Source of the DNA: Marivita sp041725935
GTDB lineage: Bacteria > Pseudomonadota > Alphaproteobacteria > Rhodobacterales > Rhodobacteraceae
DNA length: 64,000 nucleotides
Direction of reading: 5' to 3'
NCBI GenBank assembly: GCA_041725935.1
Contig: JBGRQD010000011.1
Location: forward strand, 1-64,000
The first letter of the stretch is position 1, and every line of letters begins with the position of its first letter. Of this stretch, positions 34,801-43,929 are shown one piece after another. A model generated the notes under the pieces. The model did no database searches and was not told where the DNA came from. It saw only the letters and a program-made list of their open reading frames with translations. Position numbers and translations under genes: made by a program.

Positions 34801-37800
34801 GCCCGAACGGGGGCGCGAAGGCTATGATCTGCTTTTCCGCGATATGTTGTCACGCGGATTGGTGCCCAGCCGCATTGCGCATTTCTGGGGCGTCACCAAA
34901 GACAACGGCCACCGTCCGGGCTCCAGCTTTTTTCAACGGATGCAGGAGCATGGCTTCTATTCCCTCATGTTCATCGCGCAGGCGATTGCCGATGACACAT
35001 TGCCAAAACCGACCCAGATCACCGTGTTCACCAATTGCGCTGCTGCCTTTGGGCACGAGCGGCTCATGTCACCCGAAAAGTCGATTATCGCGGGCCCCGT
35101 GCGGGTGATTCCGCGTGAAATTCCGGGACTGACGGTCTCCTCGGTCGATCTACGGCTTCCGGATGAACCGACCAGGCGACCTGTCCTGCGCCGCGCAATC
35201 AAGAGCAGCACGCCTCAAGCGTGGGAGGATCTGACCGATCAGGTGATCGAAGAGATGATTGCCGATCCTTCTTCAGGGGTCGCGGTCTTTCGGTCTGGTC
35301 GTCGCTATGAACAATCGCTCCAGAAAACAGCGTTGAAGCCAACGGTCGCGACATCCATTCAGCCAGGCGGCACATATCTGATCACCGGCGGATTCGGCGG
35401 TATCGGGCTGACCGTCGCCAAGACGCTGGCTGCACAGGGGTGCACGTTGATTCTGACGGCACGTGACGACCTGCCGGAACGCGATGTCTGGGACCGCTAC
35501 CTGCAACGGCACGCCCCTCAGGACAAACTTTCCCGCCGCATCCGTGCGGTGCAGGAACTCGAGGCATTGGGCGGACATGTTCGCGCCTTTGCGGCCGATA
35601 TCTGCAACCTGCCCGAGATGAAGCATGTCGTGGACGACACGCTCGCTCGCCTCGGTCGCATCGACGGCGTGATCCACGCCGCCGGGGTGATGGAAGATGC
35701 GCCTCTGCTGGCAAAATCGACGGGGTCGATCGAAAAGGTTTTCTCGTCCAAAATCCACGGAACCAAGGTTCTGGATCAGCTTTTCCCGGACGGATCGACG
35801 GACTTCATTGCCCTCTTCGCGTCATCCTCGACACAGACAGCGCCCGCAGGTCAGATCGACTATGTCGCGGCGAATGAATATCTTAACGCCTATGCACACG
35901 CGCGCAGGGGCGACAAAACCAAGGTCCTCGCGATCAATTGGGGCATCTGGGCGGATGTCGGAATGGCTGCGACAGCCCTGGCAGATCGCGTTGGTGACAC
36001 CGATCCGATCAGCTTCAGCCCGGTTGATTTGCTCTTGCTCGACAAGACAGGGTTCGACCCGTCGGGCCACCGCCTGTTTGAGGCGCGGTATACGACCGAA
36101 GATTGGTTCATCGACCAGCACAGGACCAGGCAGGGTGATGCGCTGTTCCCCGGGGCCGGTTACCTGACGCTGGCGTCGAAGGCGCTGCGCGGACAGGGTG
36201 AAACCAGCGGCTACGCAATTCGCAACATGACCTTTCTAAGGCCGCTGCATGTGCCCGAAGGCGGGTCACGCGACATTCGTTTGCGTCTGTCACGGCGGGA
36301 TGCCGGATACCATATGGACGTGCTTGGCAGCTGTATGTTGAACGGTCGTCAGGGCTTTGTGCCAATCGTCACTGCAGACCTGTCGCTGATCCCCGAGATC
36401 CAGCCGAAACCCATTGACGTTGCCGCGATCCGGAAACGGTGTGGCGCTGCGCGAACGGCCAGCACCGGCAAGAAACTGGATGCGGCGCAGGAAACGCAGA
36501 TGGCCTTCGGTCCGCGTTGGAAGGTTCTGGACAGTTGCGCTTATGGCACGCGCGAAGGGATTGCGGATTTGTCTCTTACCGGCGCGATGCAGGACGAGGA
36601 GCGCTTGCATCTGCATCCCGGTCTTTTGGACATTGCCACGGGCTGGGCGATGGAACTGATCGACGGTTATGCCGGGGCTGAGTTGTGGGTGCCCGTGTCT
36701 TATGACCGGGTGCATGTCTACCATCCGCTACCGGACCGCATCATCAGTTGGGTCCGGTCGTCAGGAACCAACCGCAATGCCGATGAAACCGCGTCTTTCG
36801 ACATCACCATTGCCATGCCCGACGGCACGGTCTGCATGGAGATCGAGGATTTTTCGATCAAGCGTCTTTCGGACATGTCCGCGCTGTCAGCACCGGTCAA
36901 GGTCAGCGCCTCTGAATTTGAACCTGCAGATTTCAGCAAAGCGACCCACCCGCTGTCTCCTGCTGAAGAGCGGTTCCAGCACAACCTGTCGCAGGGCATT
37001 CAACCCGAGGATGGGGCCGACGCCTTTTTGCGTGCGCTCGGTCGGACAGAACCGCAGATCTTCATCTCCTCGCTTGATATGGGTGCGCTGATCGAACAGG
37101 CCGGGATCACCGGCGACGCCAGGTCAGAGTCGCAGAAGTTCGACCGACCGCAGCTCGATGGCGACTATGCCGCGCCCGAGACCGAAATCGAACGGACGCT
37201 GGTCGGCATCTGGGAAGACCTGCTGGGCGTGCAGAATGTCGGTGTCGAAGACAGCTTTTTCGACCTTGGGGGTCATTCGCTGATCGCTGTCCGTCTGTTT
37301 GCCAAGGTGCGCAAGACCTATAGCGTCGATTTCCCGATTTCGATCCTGTTCGAAGCGCCCACGATCCGGGCCTGCGCATCCCTGATCAAGGACCGCACCG
37401 GCATCAGCGAAGATGTAGCCGGCAGTGCCGACAAGAAACCCAAACCTCAGACAAGGCGCTTTAAACATATCGTTGCGATGCATGACGGAGAGGGTGGGCC
37501 GAAAGCGCCATTCTTCCTTGTCGCTGGAATGTTCGGCAACGTGTTGAACCTGCGCCATCTCGCCCAGCTTCTGGGTGCGGACCGACCGTTCTACGGGCTT
37601 CAGGCCAAGGGCCTTTACGGGGACGAAACCCCGCACCTGTCGATCAAGGATGCAGCGCGCGACTACATCGCCGAAATGAAGCAGGTACAGCCTGAAGGGC
37701 CGTATTATGTGGGTGGTTTTTCGGGTGGTGGCATCACCGCTTACGAGATCGCCCACCAGCTCGAAGCGATGGGCGAAGAGATCGCGCTTGTCGTTCTGCT

Positions 37801-38326
37801 CGATACGCCCTTGCCGCAACGCCGCCCGCTCAGCCGCAAGGACCGCCTGTTGATCCAGATGCAGGAAACCCGGCGGAAAGGTGTGGCATACCCATTGGTG
37901 TGGCTGCGCAACCGAATTCAGTGGGAAATCGAAAAACGGAAGGTGACAGAGGAAACCCGCGCCGCGCACAGTTTCCACAATGCCGAGATTGAACAGGCGT
38001 TCCTCCAGGCGGTTGGCATGTATGAGATAACACCTTGGTCCGGTCGCATCGCATTGTTCAGACCGCCCTTGGTCGGAACCTGGACCGTCTCCGGTGGCAA
38101 GCTGGTGAACCACGAACGCGCGTATCTGTTCGATGACAATGACTGGGGCCAGCACGTGCCCCAGATTGAAGTGTTCGAAGTGCCGGGAGACCATGACAGT
38201 ATGGTTTTGGAACCCAATGTGCGTGTTCTTGCCAGCTATCTGCGCAGGGTCATCACCACGACTGAAGCTGCCGTCGGCGGCAAGGGTCGGATCTTATCCT
38301 TTACCGCCACAGAGGCAGCGGAGTGA
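31847..38326 (+). CDS. Type I polyketide synthase, KS-AT-KR-DH-ACP-TE
   Basis: A 2159-residue single-module PKS. Ketosynthase about 10-430 (Cys187 in TACSTSL, His323 in ECHGTGT, His363 in NIGHLD). Acyltransferase about 545-850 (Ser635 in GHSMGE; specificity region AAHS at 732-735, not a clear malonyl or methylmalonyl signature). Structural half of the ketoreductase about 920-1160, catalytic half about 1170-1390 (GGFGGIG, Tyr1339 in DYVAANEYLNAY). Dehydratase about 1405-1690 (His1425 with one extra residue before the motif Gly, Asp1595 in HPGLLD). ACP Ser1811 in GGHSL. Thioesterase about 1885-2130 (Ser1959 in GFSGGG, Asp1986, His2116). KR before DH departs from the usual order. No ER was found, so an enoyl product released by the TE is expected. 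Its stop lies at the next glycosyltransferase start. Confidence 0.95.
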   Translation: MTNETTAPNLAADADIAIVGMSAHLPGAASLAQYWRNLRDGVSSIHRLTDEELTEAGVPPGLMRHRDYVPHAARLEQFDHFDAEFFGMSPKDAAIMDPQHRQFLECAWEALENAGRMPDRHGGRIGVFGGCGMGSYFYFNLCSNPDLVESTGMFLLRHTGNDKDFLTTRVSHIFDLDGPSVNVQTACSTSLVATHYACQSLLNGECDTALAGGVTIELPHGRGYLYKENEILSPDGQCHAFDHRAQGTVFGSGVGVVVLRRLADALADGDHIWAVIKGSAVNNDGAAKAGYLAPSVEGQADAISEAHAMAGVTADTIDYVECHGTGTYLGDPIEVAALTQAFSATSDRVGHCRIGSVKTNIGHLDTAAGVASLIKATMALHHHQMPPSLGFEKPNPSIDFENSPFRVNDRLTDWPRHDHPRRAGVNSLGVGGTNAHVVLEEAPSALPSEASDWPFQVITVSGRNKAALDANTARLAAHLRANTDQPLADVAWTLRTGRRAFEKRRIVVARDHLDAAMLLEQSGSRRVHSHDAMSRPDIVFLFPGGGAQYVGMARDLYETEPVFAEWMDRGLSHLETLDARNIRDLWCPDPGNEAQATEALRQPSLQLPLIMIVEYALAQLWMSWGIKPAAVAGHSMGENTAACVAGVMSFEDCIGLVHLRGTLFDSVEKGGMLSVALPATDLSPLLGDALDLGAVNSPGLSVASGPSAALMTLETELRRREIEFQRIPIDIAAHSRMLDPILDRFRSYLQKITLNPPTVPITSNLTGVMMTDAEATSPDYWVSHLRGTVQFAQCLDTLSDRQNRIYLEVGPGKALSALARQCEDIRANQVLSSLRHPEEKIEDDRHMLEVLGRIWASGGDFDWDQIWGDARRNRVPLPTYAFQRSRYFIEPGQPQTQTISSFLTRIDGIENWGWTTAWRPKYAPAPVDVRTELDKADLQSWLVFMDDAGVAHAAAQRLRAAGHSIVEVWPGDSFARLDDTTYVLAPERGREGYDLLFRDMLSRGLVPSRIAHFWGVTKDNGHRPGSSFFQRMQEHGFYSLMFIAQAIADDTLPKPTQITVFTNCAAAFGHERLMSPEKSIIAGPVRVIPREIPGLTVSSVDLRLPDEPTRRPVLRRAIKSSTPQAWEDLTDQVIEEMIADPSSGVAVFRSGRRYEQSLQKTALKPTVATSIQPGGTYLITGGFGGIGLTVAKTLAAQGCTLILTARDDLPERDVWDRYLQRHAPQDKLSRRIRAVQELEALGGHVRAFAADICNLPEMKHVVDDTLARLGRIDGVIHAAGVMEDAPLLAKSTGSIEKVFSSKIHGTKVLDQLFPDGSTDFIALFASSSTQTAPAGQIDYVAANEYLNAYAHARRGDKTKVLAINWGIWADVGMAATALADRVGDTDPISFSPVDLLLLDKTGFDPSGHRLFEARYTTEDWFIDQHRTRQGDALFPGAGYLTLASKALRGQGETSGYAIRNMTFLRPLHVPEGGSRDIRLRLSRRDAGYHMDVLGSCMLNGRQGFVPIVTADLSLIPEIQPKPIDVAAIRKRCGAARTASTGKKLDAAQETQMAFGPRWKVLDSCAYGTREGIADLSLTGAMQDEERLHLHPGLLDIATGWAMELIDGYAGAELWVPVSYDRVHVYHPLPDRIISWVRSSGTNRNADETASFDITIAMPDGTVCMEIEDFSIKRLSDMSALSAPVKVSASEFEPADFSKATHPLSPAEERFQHNLSQGIQPEDGADAFLRALGRTEPQIFISSLDMGALIEQAGITGDARSESQKFDRPQLDGDYAAPETEIERTLVGIWEDLLGVQNVGVEDSFFDLGGHSLIAVRLFAKVRKTYSVDFPISILFEAPTIRACASLIKDRTGISEDVAGSADKKPKPQTRRFKHIVAMHDGEGGPKAPFFLVAGMFGNVLNLRHLAQLLGADRPFYGLQAKGLYGDETPHLSIKDAARDYIAEMKQVQPEGPYYVGGFSGGGITAYEIAHQLEAMGEEIALVVLLDTPLPQRRPLSRKDRLLIQMQETRRKGVAYPLVWLRNRIQWEIEKRKVTEETRAAHSFHNAEIEQAFLQAVGMYEITPWSGRIALFRPPLVGTWTVSGGKLVNHERAYLFDDNDWGQHVPQIEVFEVPGDHDSMVLEPNVRVLASYLRRVITTTEAAVGGKGRILSFTATEAAE

Positions 38327-38331
38327 CCAGC

Positions 38332-39351
38332 ATGACGGACATCGTTGTCGTCGTTCTCAACTACAAGACACCGGATCTGGCCGTGCTTGCGGCAAAGTCA
38401 GCTGCGGCAGCCATGGCCGGTTTTGGCGGCGCTATCATCCTTGTCGACAACGACTCGCCCGACGACTCCTTCCAGCGCATGACCGACCTGACGCGTGCCG
38501 CTGAATGGCCTTCGCATCTCGAGGTTCAGGTGTTGCAATCGGGTCGCAATGCGGGCTTTGGTGCTGGCAACAATTTCGGCATCCACGCCGGATTAGCGAT
38601 CTGTCCGTCAGCCGAATTCATCTATATCCTCAACCCGGATGCACAGGTCGAACGCAATGCGATTTCCGCGCTTGTGGACCATCTGCATGCGAATCCCAAG
38701 GTGGCCATCGCCGGGAGCTGGGTCTACGGAGAAACCGGAGAGGATCACTGCAGCGCCTTCCGCTTTCCGGGTCTTGCCTCGGAATTCGAATCCTCGATCC
38801 GGTTGGGCCCGATCACGCGATTGCTGAAGGACTACATGCTGCCACTGCATGTTCCCGAAAGGTCCGGCCCAGTGGGCTGGATTCTCGGCGCGTCTATGCT
38901 GGCCCGGACAAGCGCGTTCACCGAGATCGGCCTCTTTGACGAGACTTTCTTTCTCTATTTCGAAGAAACCGATCTGTGTCTGCGCGCACATCGTGCGGGT
39001 CACGAGGTGCATTTCGTGCGCGAAAGCCGTGTTTGTCACATTGGCTCTGTCGCGACCGGCATGGGCAGATGGACGCGCACACCCTCCTATTGGTACCAAA
39101 GCCGCTGGTACTATTTCAGCAAGAACCATGGCCGGGCCTTCGCCATTGGTGCGACCGCGCTCAATGTCCTCGGCACCCTGATCTGGCGGCTGCGGCGCAA
39201 GATCGAAGGCAAGCCGACGCCGGGCGCGCAGCGTTTCCTCAGGGACATGGTGGCACATGACCTGCATGCGCTTGTACGTCCGACACCCGACGCGTCGATC
39301 CGCACCGTCGGCCTGCCGCAGGACCCCGCCCTTCAGACCAGCGTGGATTGA
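38332..39351 (+). CDS. Family 2 glycosyltransferase, rhamnosyltransferase (WbbL)-like
   Basis: A protein of about 340 residues. It begins DIVVVVLNYKTPDLAVLAAK, followed by IILVDNDSPDD, the sugar-nucleotide segment NAGFGAGNNFGI, the DxD-like LNPDAQVE, and the acceptor region FDETFFLYFEETDLCLRAHR. This set is typical of WbbL-type rhamnosyltransferases, though the donor is unproven. ATG 38332 is reported; GTG 38323 overlaps the PKS stop (GTGA) and would add three residues. It is packed between PKS and NRPS with only a few spare bases, which strongly links it to the same product. Confidence 0.9.
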   Translation: MTDIVVVVLNYKTPDLAVLAAKSAAAAMAGFGGAIILVDNDSPDDSFQRMTDLTRAAEWPSHLEVQVLQSGRNAGFGAGNNFGIHAGLAICPSAEFIYILNPDAQVERNAISALVDHLHANPKVAIAGSWVYGETGEDHCSAFRFPGLASEFESSIRLGPITRLLKDYMLPLHVPERSGPVGWILGASMLARTSAFTEIGLFDETFFLYFEETDLCLRAHRAGHEVHFVRESRVCHIGSVATGMGRWTRTPSYWYQSRWYYFSKNHGRAFAIGATALNVLGTLIWRLRRKIEGKPTPGAQRFLRDMVAHDLHALVRPTPDASIRTVGLPQDPALQTSVD

Positions 39352-39354
39352 TCC

Positions 39355-42300
39355 ATGACCCAGTTCGACTGCATCATCATCGGAGACGAAAGCCTCACAC
39401 AGCATTGCGCCGAAACGCTCCTGTCTGAGGGTCATGGTCTGGCTGCTCTCGTAACCGACAACCCGGATGTGGCGAAATGGGCCAAAACACGCGGTATTCG
39501 GTGCGAAGGTCACGGTGCCGACCTGTCCAAGCGGCTTGAAAACGCCTCGGTGGATTGGGTGCTCAGCATCGCCAACCTCAAGATCCTGTCGCCTCAAATC
39601 CTGTCGCTTGGCCGCAAGGGGGCGGTGAATTTCCATGATGGTCCATTGCCCAGACGTGCCGGTCTGAACGCGCCGATCTGGGCGCTGATCGAGGGCGAGG
39701 TCACGCATGGCATCACCTGGCACCTGATCGACGACGGGGTCGACACCGGGGATATCCTCGTCCAGCGCAACATCGACATCTCGCCCCACGACACGGCGCT
39801 TACGCTGAACACCAAGTGCTACGAGGCCGGGCTCACCAGCTTCACCGACCTTCTGCACGAACTGACCCACGGCCTGCCGAACCGCCGTGCGCAGGACATG
39901 ACCCACCGCAGCTATCACGCGCTGACCGACAGGCCCGAAGCCAATGGCGTTCTGCGTTTCGACAAGCCCGCATTCGAGGCCCTGCGATTGATCCGCGCGC
40001 TGGATCACGGGACGTATTGGAACCCGCTTTGTACGCCGAAGCTGGTCATTGGTGATTTGATCCTGAACATCGGTGCAGCATCACTGACGGAAAGCAGCGC
40101 TGCGCCCGGCACGGTAATCGCCGTTGACGAGACGTCCCTCACGGTCGCCTTTGCGGACGGTGCCTTGCAGATGACCCACCTGACCGGGACCACCGGCAAG
40201 CAGCTCAATCCGTCTGAACACGTCGCTCTTGGTGATGTCCTGCCCTCCTTGTCCAACACCGACCGCGCCGCGATCACCGAGGCAATGCGCCCCGTGGCCA
40301 AGATGGAAGGGCGCTGGCGTCGGGTGCTCGCTGGTGCAGTAATCCTGTCGCTGCCCTTTTCCCGGTCAGAAGATTCAGCGCTCACCACGCGGGATACTCC
40401 TATCCATGCCGAGCATCTGGGCGAGGCGCTGGGCTGTCTGGCACACCGTCTGTCACCGGAACACGCCCCAGTTCTCGCGTTTTCCAATCCGCAGCTGATC
40501 GAAGATGCCCGCTTCGGGCTGATCCGTCCTTGGGTTCCGGTGCTCGCCGGGTCACTTGACCAAACGCTTCCGCATGTCGAAACGGGCTTTGCTACCGATC
40601 TGCCCCTGCGGGATGCTGCCCTGTCACGGCTTGAAACCCCCGCAATCGGATGGTCGCAGGACGCCGGACATATCCCCGGGACCGCGATCACCTTTACGGT
40701 GACGGGTCCGAACGTGACGGCACATGTGGACCATGGAAAGATCGCGCCCGATTTTGCCGATGTCCTGATCCACCGCCTGAGCTGGATCGCCGGGCAACTG
40801 GCCGAAGGCACTGAACCCGCAGACATCGCAGCGCTGCCCCCGCAGGAACGCGAACATGTCCTGAACACGTTCAACGCGACCGACCTGCCCCTCGATGGGC
40901 TGACGACCATGCATGGCGCGTTCGAGGCGCAGGTTGCCCGCACCCCGGATGCGATCGCGCTCGTGTTCGAAAACCGCGAGTTTACTTTCGCGGCCCTGAA
41001 CGAACGGGCCAACCGTGTCGCGCATACCCTGCGCGCGATGGGTGTGCAGCCCGACAGGATGGTAGGGCTACATTGCCGCCGTGGTCCCGATCTTGTCGCG
41101 GGCGCGCTGGGCATACTCAAGGCGGGCGGCGCTTACGTGCCGCTCGACCCCGACTATCCGCGCGACAGGCTGGCACATTACCAAAAAGACAGCGGCGCAT
41201 CTGTGGTCATCACCGAACACACGCTGCATGCCGATTTGCCGGAGACCGAGGCTGACATTCTCGTCATCGACCGCGATCCGCGTCTGGCTTTGGCCAAGAC
41301 CGACAATCCCGATCCTGTCGCATCACCCGATCATCTGGCCTATGTGATCTACACCTCCGGGTCGACCGGGTTGCCTAAGGGCGTCATGGTCGAACATCGC
41401 AACGTGATGAATTTCTACGCGGGTATGGACGCCGTTGTCCCGGATCGCGACAACGCTGCATGGTTGGCGGTCACCAGCCTCAGCTTCGATATCTCGGTTC
41501 TGGAACTCTTCTACACCATGGCCCGCGGCATCAAGGTGGTGCTGCCCAGCGCCAGCCAGCGGGGCATCATCTCGGGTGGTCCTGCCCGCAAGGGTGGCGA
41601 TGGGATGGAGTTCTCGATCTACTACTGGGGCAACGACGACGGTGTTGGCCGGGACAAGTACCGCCTCTTGCTGGAAGGCGCGAAATTCGCCGATGAAAAC
41701 GGCTTTTGCGCCGTCTGGACGCCGGAACGCCATTTCCACGCGTTTGGCGGACCTTATCCGAACCCGTCGGTCACAGGGGCTGCCGTTGCCGGTGTGACGA
41801 GGAACATCGGTGTTCGCGCCGGAAGCTGTGTTGCCCCGCTGCACCATCCCGCCCGCATCGCCGAGGAATGGGCGGTCATCGACAACCTGACCAACGGGCG
41901 CGCGGGTATTGCCATCGCAAGCGGCTGGCAGCCCGACGATTTTGTCCTGCGCCCGGAAAACACGCCCCCCGACAACAAGCCCGCGATGTTCGAGGCCATC
42001 GACAAGGTGCGCAAGCTCTGGCGGGGTGAAGCCGTCGCCTTCCCGCGCAAGGACGGCCAGATGCACGAGGTGGTCACGCAACCGCGCCCGGTGTCAAAGG
42101 AACTGCCGATCTGGGTCACGACCGCAGGCAACCCGGACACATGGCGCGAGGCCGGCGCGCACGGAGCCAATGTGCTGACGCATCTTCTGGGTCAGTCCAT
42201 CGAGGAAGTGGCCGACAAGATCACGATCTACCGTCATGCGCTGCGAGAGGCCGGGCACAATCCCGATGACTTCACCGTCACGCTGATGCTGCACACCTGT

Positions 42301-43929
42301 CTTGCTGATACCCGCGAGCAGGCCCGCGAGATCGCCCGCGAACCGATGAAGGATTACCTCCGCTCTGCGGCGGGCCTGATCAAGCAATACGCCTGGGCCT
42401 TCCCGGCCTTCAAGAAACCGCAAGGCGTGAAAAGCGCGTTCGAGCTGAACCTTGGCGATCTGAGCGAGGAAGACCTCGAAGGTATCCTCGATTTCGCGTT
42501 CGAACGGTATTTCAACGACTCCGGCCTGTTCGGGACAATCGACGATGCCGTGATGCGTGTGCAACAGCTGCAGGCGATCGGCGTTTCGGAAATTGCCTGC
42601 CTGATCGATTACGGCATCGCCACGGATCAGGTTCTGGCAGGTCTCAGACCTTTGGCCGAGGTTGTGCGCCACTCGGCGCCATCGCCCGACTACGAAGACA
42701 CGGACTTCTCGATCGCGGCGATGCTGTCCCGCCACAATGTGACCCATATGCAATGCACCCCGTCCATGGCGCGGATGATCGCGATGGACGACGACGCGCG
42801 CGCAAACCTGCGCGGGTTGAAGCATCTGTTCCTCGGGGGTGAAGCTTTGCCGGGTGCCCTGGTCGCCGATCTGAGCACAGCCGCGGATGCGCGCATCACA
42901 AACATGTACGGACCCACCGAAACGACGATCTGGTCGTCGGCGGAAAACGCAACGGCACAGGACGCCACCGTCAATATCGGTCGACCCATCGCGAACACGC
43001 AGCTTTATGTTCTGGATGACGACCTGAACCCGGTCGGGATCGGTCAGGAGGGTGAGCTTTGGATCGGCGGCGATGGCGTCACCCGTGGCTACTGGCAGCG
43101 CGACGAGATGACAGCCGACCGGTTCCGCGACAACCCGTATGCGCCGGGTCGGATGTATCGAACCGGCGATCTGGTCCAGCGCCGCGCCGATGGCCGTCTG
43201 AATTTCCTTGGTCGCGCGGACACCCAGGTCAAACTGCGTGGCTTCCGGATCGAACTGGGCGAGATTGAAAGCGCGATCCAGACCTATGCAGGGATCACCA
43301 ATGCCGTCGTTCTGGCCCGCGAGGACACACCCGGAGATGTGCGCCTTGTGGCCTATATCACCGCCACGACCGAGATCGACAGCAAGCACCTGCGCGCCAG
43401 CCTGTCGGCTCGATTACCCGACTACATGGTCCCGGCGCATGTGATCAGTCTCGACGCCTTTCCGGTTACGCCGAACCAGAAGATCGACCGCAAGGCCCTG
43501 CCTGCGCCCGGTATTATCGCTGTTCGACCCAAGGCAAAAGAACGGACACAAATCCAGACGACCGGTCAGGCAGACGAGGCGCTGCGCTTGCGGATCGCCG
43601 CGATCTGGACAGAAGTGCTGGGGGTCACGTCAATTCAGGCCGAAGACAATTTCTTCGATCTCGGAGGGCATTCGCTTTTGGCGGTGCAGACCCACCGCGC
43701 CTTGCGGGACCGGCTGGATCTCGCGAAGCTGTCGATCACCGACATCTTCCAGTTCCCGACTCTGGCCGCGCTGGCCGATCGCGTGGCCAAGCTGGGCGGC
43801 GCGACGCAAAGCGGTCGGGGATCGGCAGATGTCACTCGGATGTCCCAGCCTGCTCAGGGTGATCGTGCCGCAATCCGGAATGATGCAATGGCGCGCCGTC
43901 GCGCCATGCGCGCGCGGCGACAGGCATGA
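39355..43929 (+). CDS. NRPS: formyltransferase - adenylation with inserted luciferase-like monooxygenase - PCP
   Basis: A 1524-residue protein. A formyltransferase-like domain (about 1-290) has the catalytic set Asn92, His94 and Asp130 (NFHDGPLP; DDGVDTGD), as in formyl-amino-acid initiation modules such as LgrA. Residues about 300-515 resemble only the tail of a condensation domain; there is no HHxxxDG. The adenylation domain spans 518-745 and 1107-1400 (A3 YTSGSTGLPKG, A5 MYGPTETT, A7 YRTGDL, A10 NQKIDRKAL). A MupA/Atu3671-type FMN-dependent luciferase-like monooxygenase (about 748-1105) is inserted after A4. The PCP carries Ser1440 in GGHSL. Pocket residues read D712-I713-L716-Q1133-F1159-G1161-M1184-I1192-W1193-K1376, close to remembered glycine codes. 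No TE is present. It is coupled to the next gene by ATGA. Confidence 0.93.
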   Translation: MTQFDCIIIGDESLTQHCAETLLSEGHGLAALVTDNPDVAKWAKTRGIRCEGHGADLSKRLENASVDWVLSIANLKILSPQILSLGRKGAVNFHDGPLPRRAGLNAPIWALIEGEVTHGITWHLIDDGVDTGDILVQRNIDISPHDTALTLNTKCYEAGLTSFTDLLHELTHGLPNRRAQDMTHRSYHALTDRPEANGVLRFDKPAFEALRLIRALDHGTYWNPLCTPKLVIGDLILNIGAASLTESSAAPGTVIAVDETSLTVAFADGALQMTHLTGTTGKQLNPSEHVALGDVLPSLSNTDRAAITEAMRPVAKMEGRWRRVLAGAVILSLPFSRSEDSALTTRDTPIHAEHLGEALGCLAHRLSPEHAPVLAFSNPQLIEDARFGLIRPWVPVLAGSLDQTLPHVETGFATDLPLRDAALSRLETPAIGWSQDAGHIPGTAITFTVTGPNVTAHVDHGKIAPDFADVLIHRLSWIAGQLAEGTEPADIAALPPQEREHVLNTFNATDLPLDGLTTMHGAFEAQVARTPDAIALVFENREFTFAALNERANRVAHTLRAMGVQPDRMVGLHCRRGPDLVAGALGILKAGGAYVPLDPDYPRDRLAHYQKDSGASVVITEHTLHADLPETEADILVIDRDPRLALAKTDNPDPVASPDHLAYVIYTSGSTGLPKGVMVEHRNVMNFYAGMDAVVPDRDNAAWLAVTSLSFDISVLELFYTMARGIKVVLPSASQRGIISGGPARKGGDGMEFSIYYWGNDDGVGRDKYRLLLEGAKFADENGFCAVWTPERHFHAFGGPYPNPSVTGAAVAGVTRNIGVRAGSCVAPLHHPARIAEEWAVIDNLTNGRAGIAIASGWQPDDFVLRPENTPPDNKPAMFEAIDKVRKLWRGEAVAFPRKDGQMHEVVTQPRPVSKELPIWVTTAGNPDTWREAGAHGANVLTHLLGQSIEEVADKITIYRHALREAGHNPDDFTVTLMLHTCLADTREQAREIAREPMKDYLRSAAGLIKQYAWAFPAFKKPQGVKSAFELNLGDLSEEDLEGILDFAFERYFNDSGLFGTIDDAVMRVQQLQAIGVSEIACLIDYGIATDQVLAGLRPLAEVVRHSAPSPDYEDTDFSIAAMLSRHNVTHMQCTPSMARMIAMDDDARANLRGLKHLFLGGEALPGALVADLSTAADARITNMYGPTETTIWSSAENATAQDATVNIGRPIANTQLYVLDDDLNPVGIGQEGELWIGGDGVTRGYWQRDEMTADRFRDNPYAPGRMYRTGDLVQRRADGRLNFLGRADTQVKLRGFRIELGEIESAIQTYAGITNAVVLAREDTPGDVRLVAYITATTEIDSKHLRASLSARLPDYMVPAHVISLDAFPVTPNQKIDRKALPAPGIIAVRPKAKERTQIQTTGQADEALRLRIAAIWTEVLGVTSIQAEDNFFDLGGHSLLAVQTHRALRDRLDLAKLSITDIFQFPTLAALADRVAKLGGATQSGRGSADVTRMSQPAQGDRAAIRNDAMARRRAMRARRQA

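Noticed and set aside
38608..40008. 466-codon leftward open frame across the GT2 and NRPS start
   Set aside because: It spans two well-supported genes and has no family features.
39355..40920. Full condensation domain in the NRPS N-terminal region
   Set aside because: No HHxxxDG motif and too little sequence; only a condensation-tail-like linker precedes the adenylation domain.
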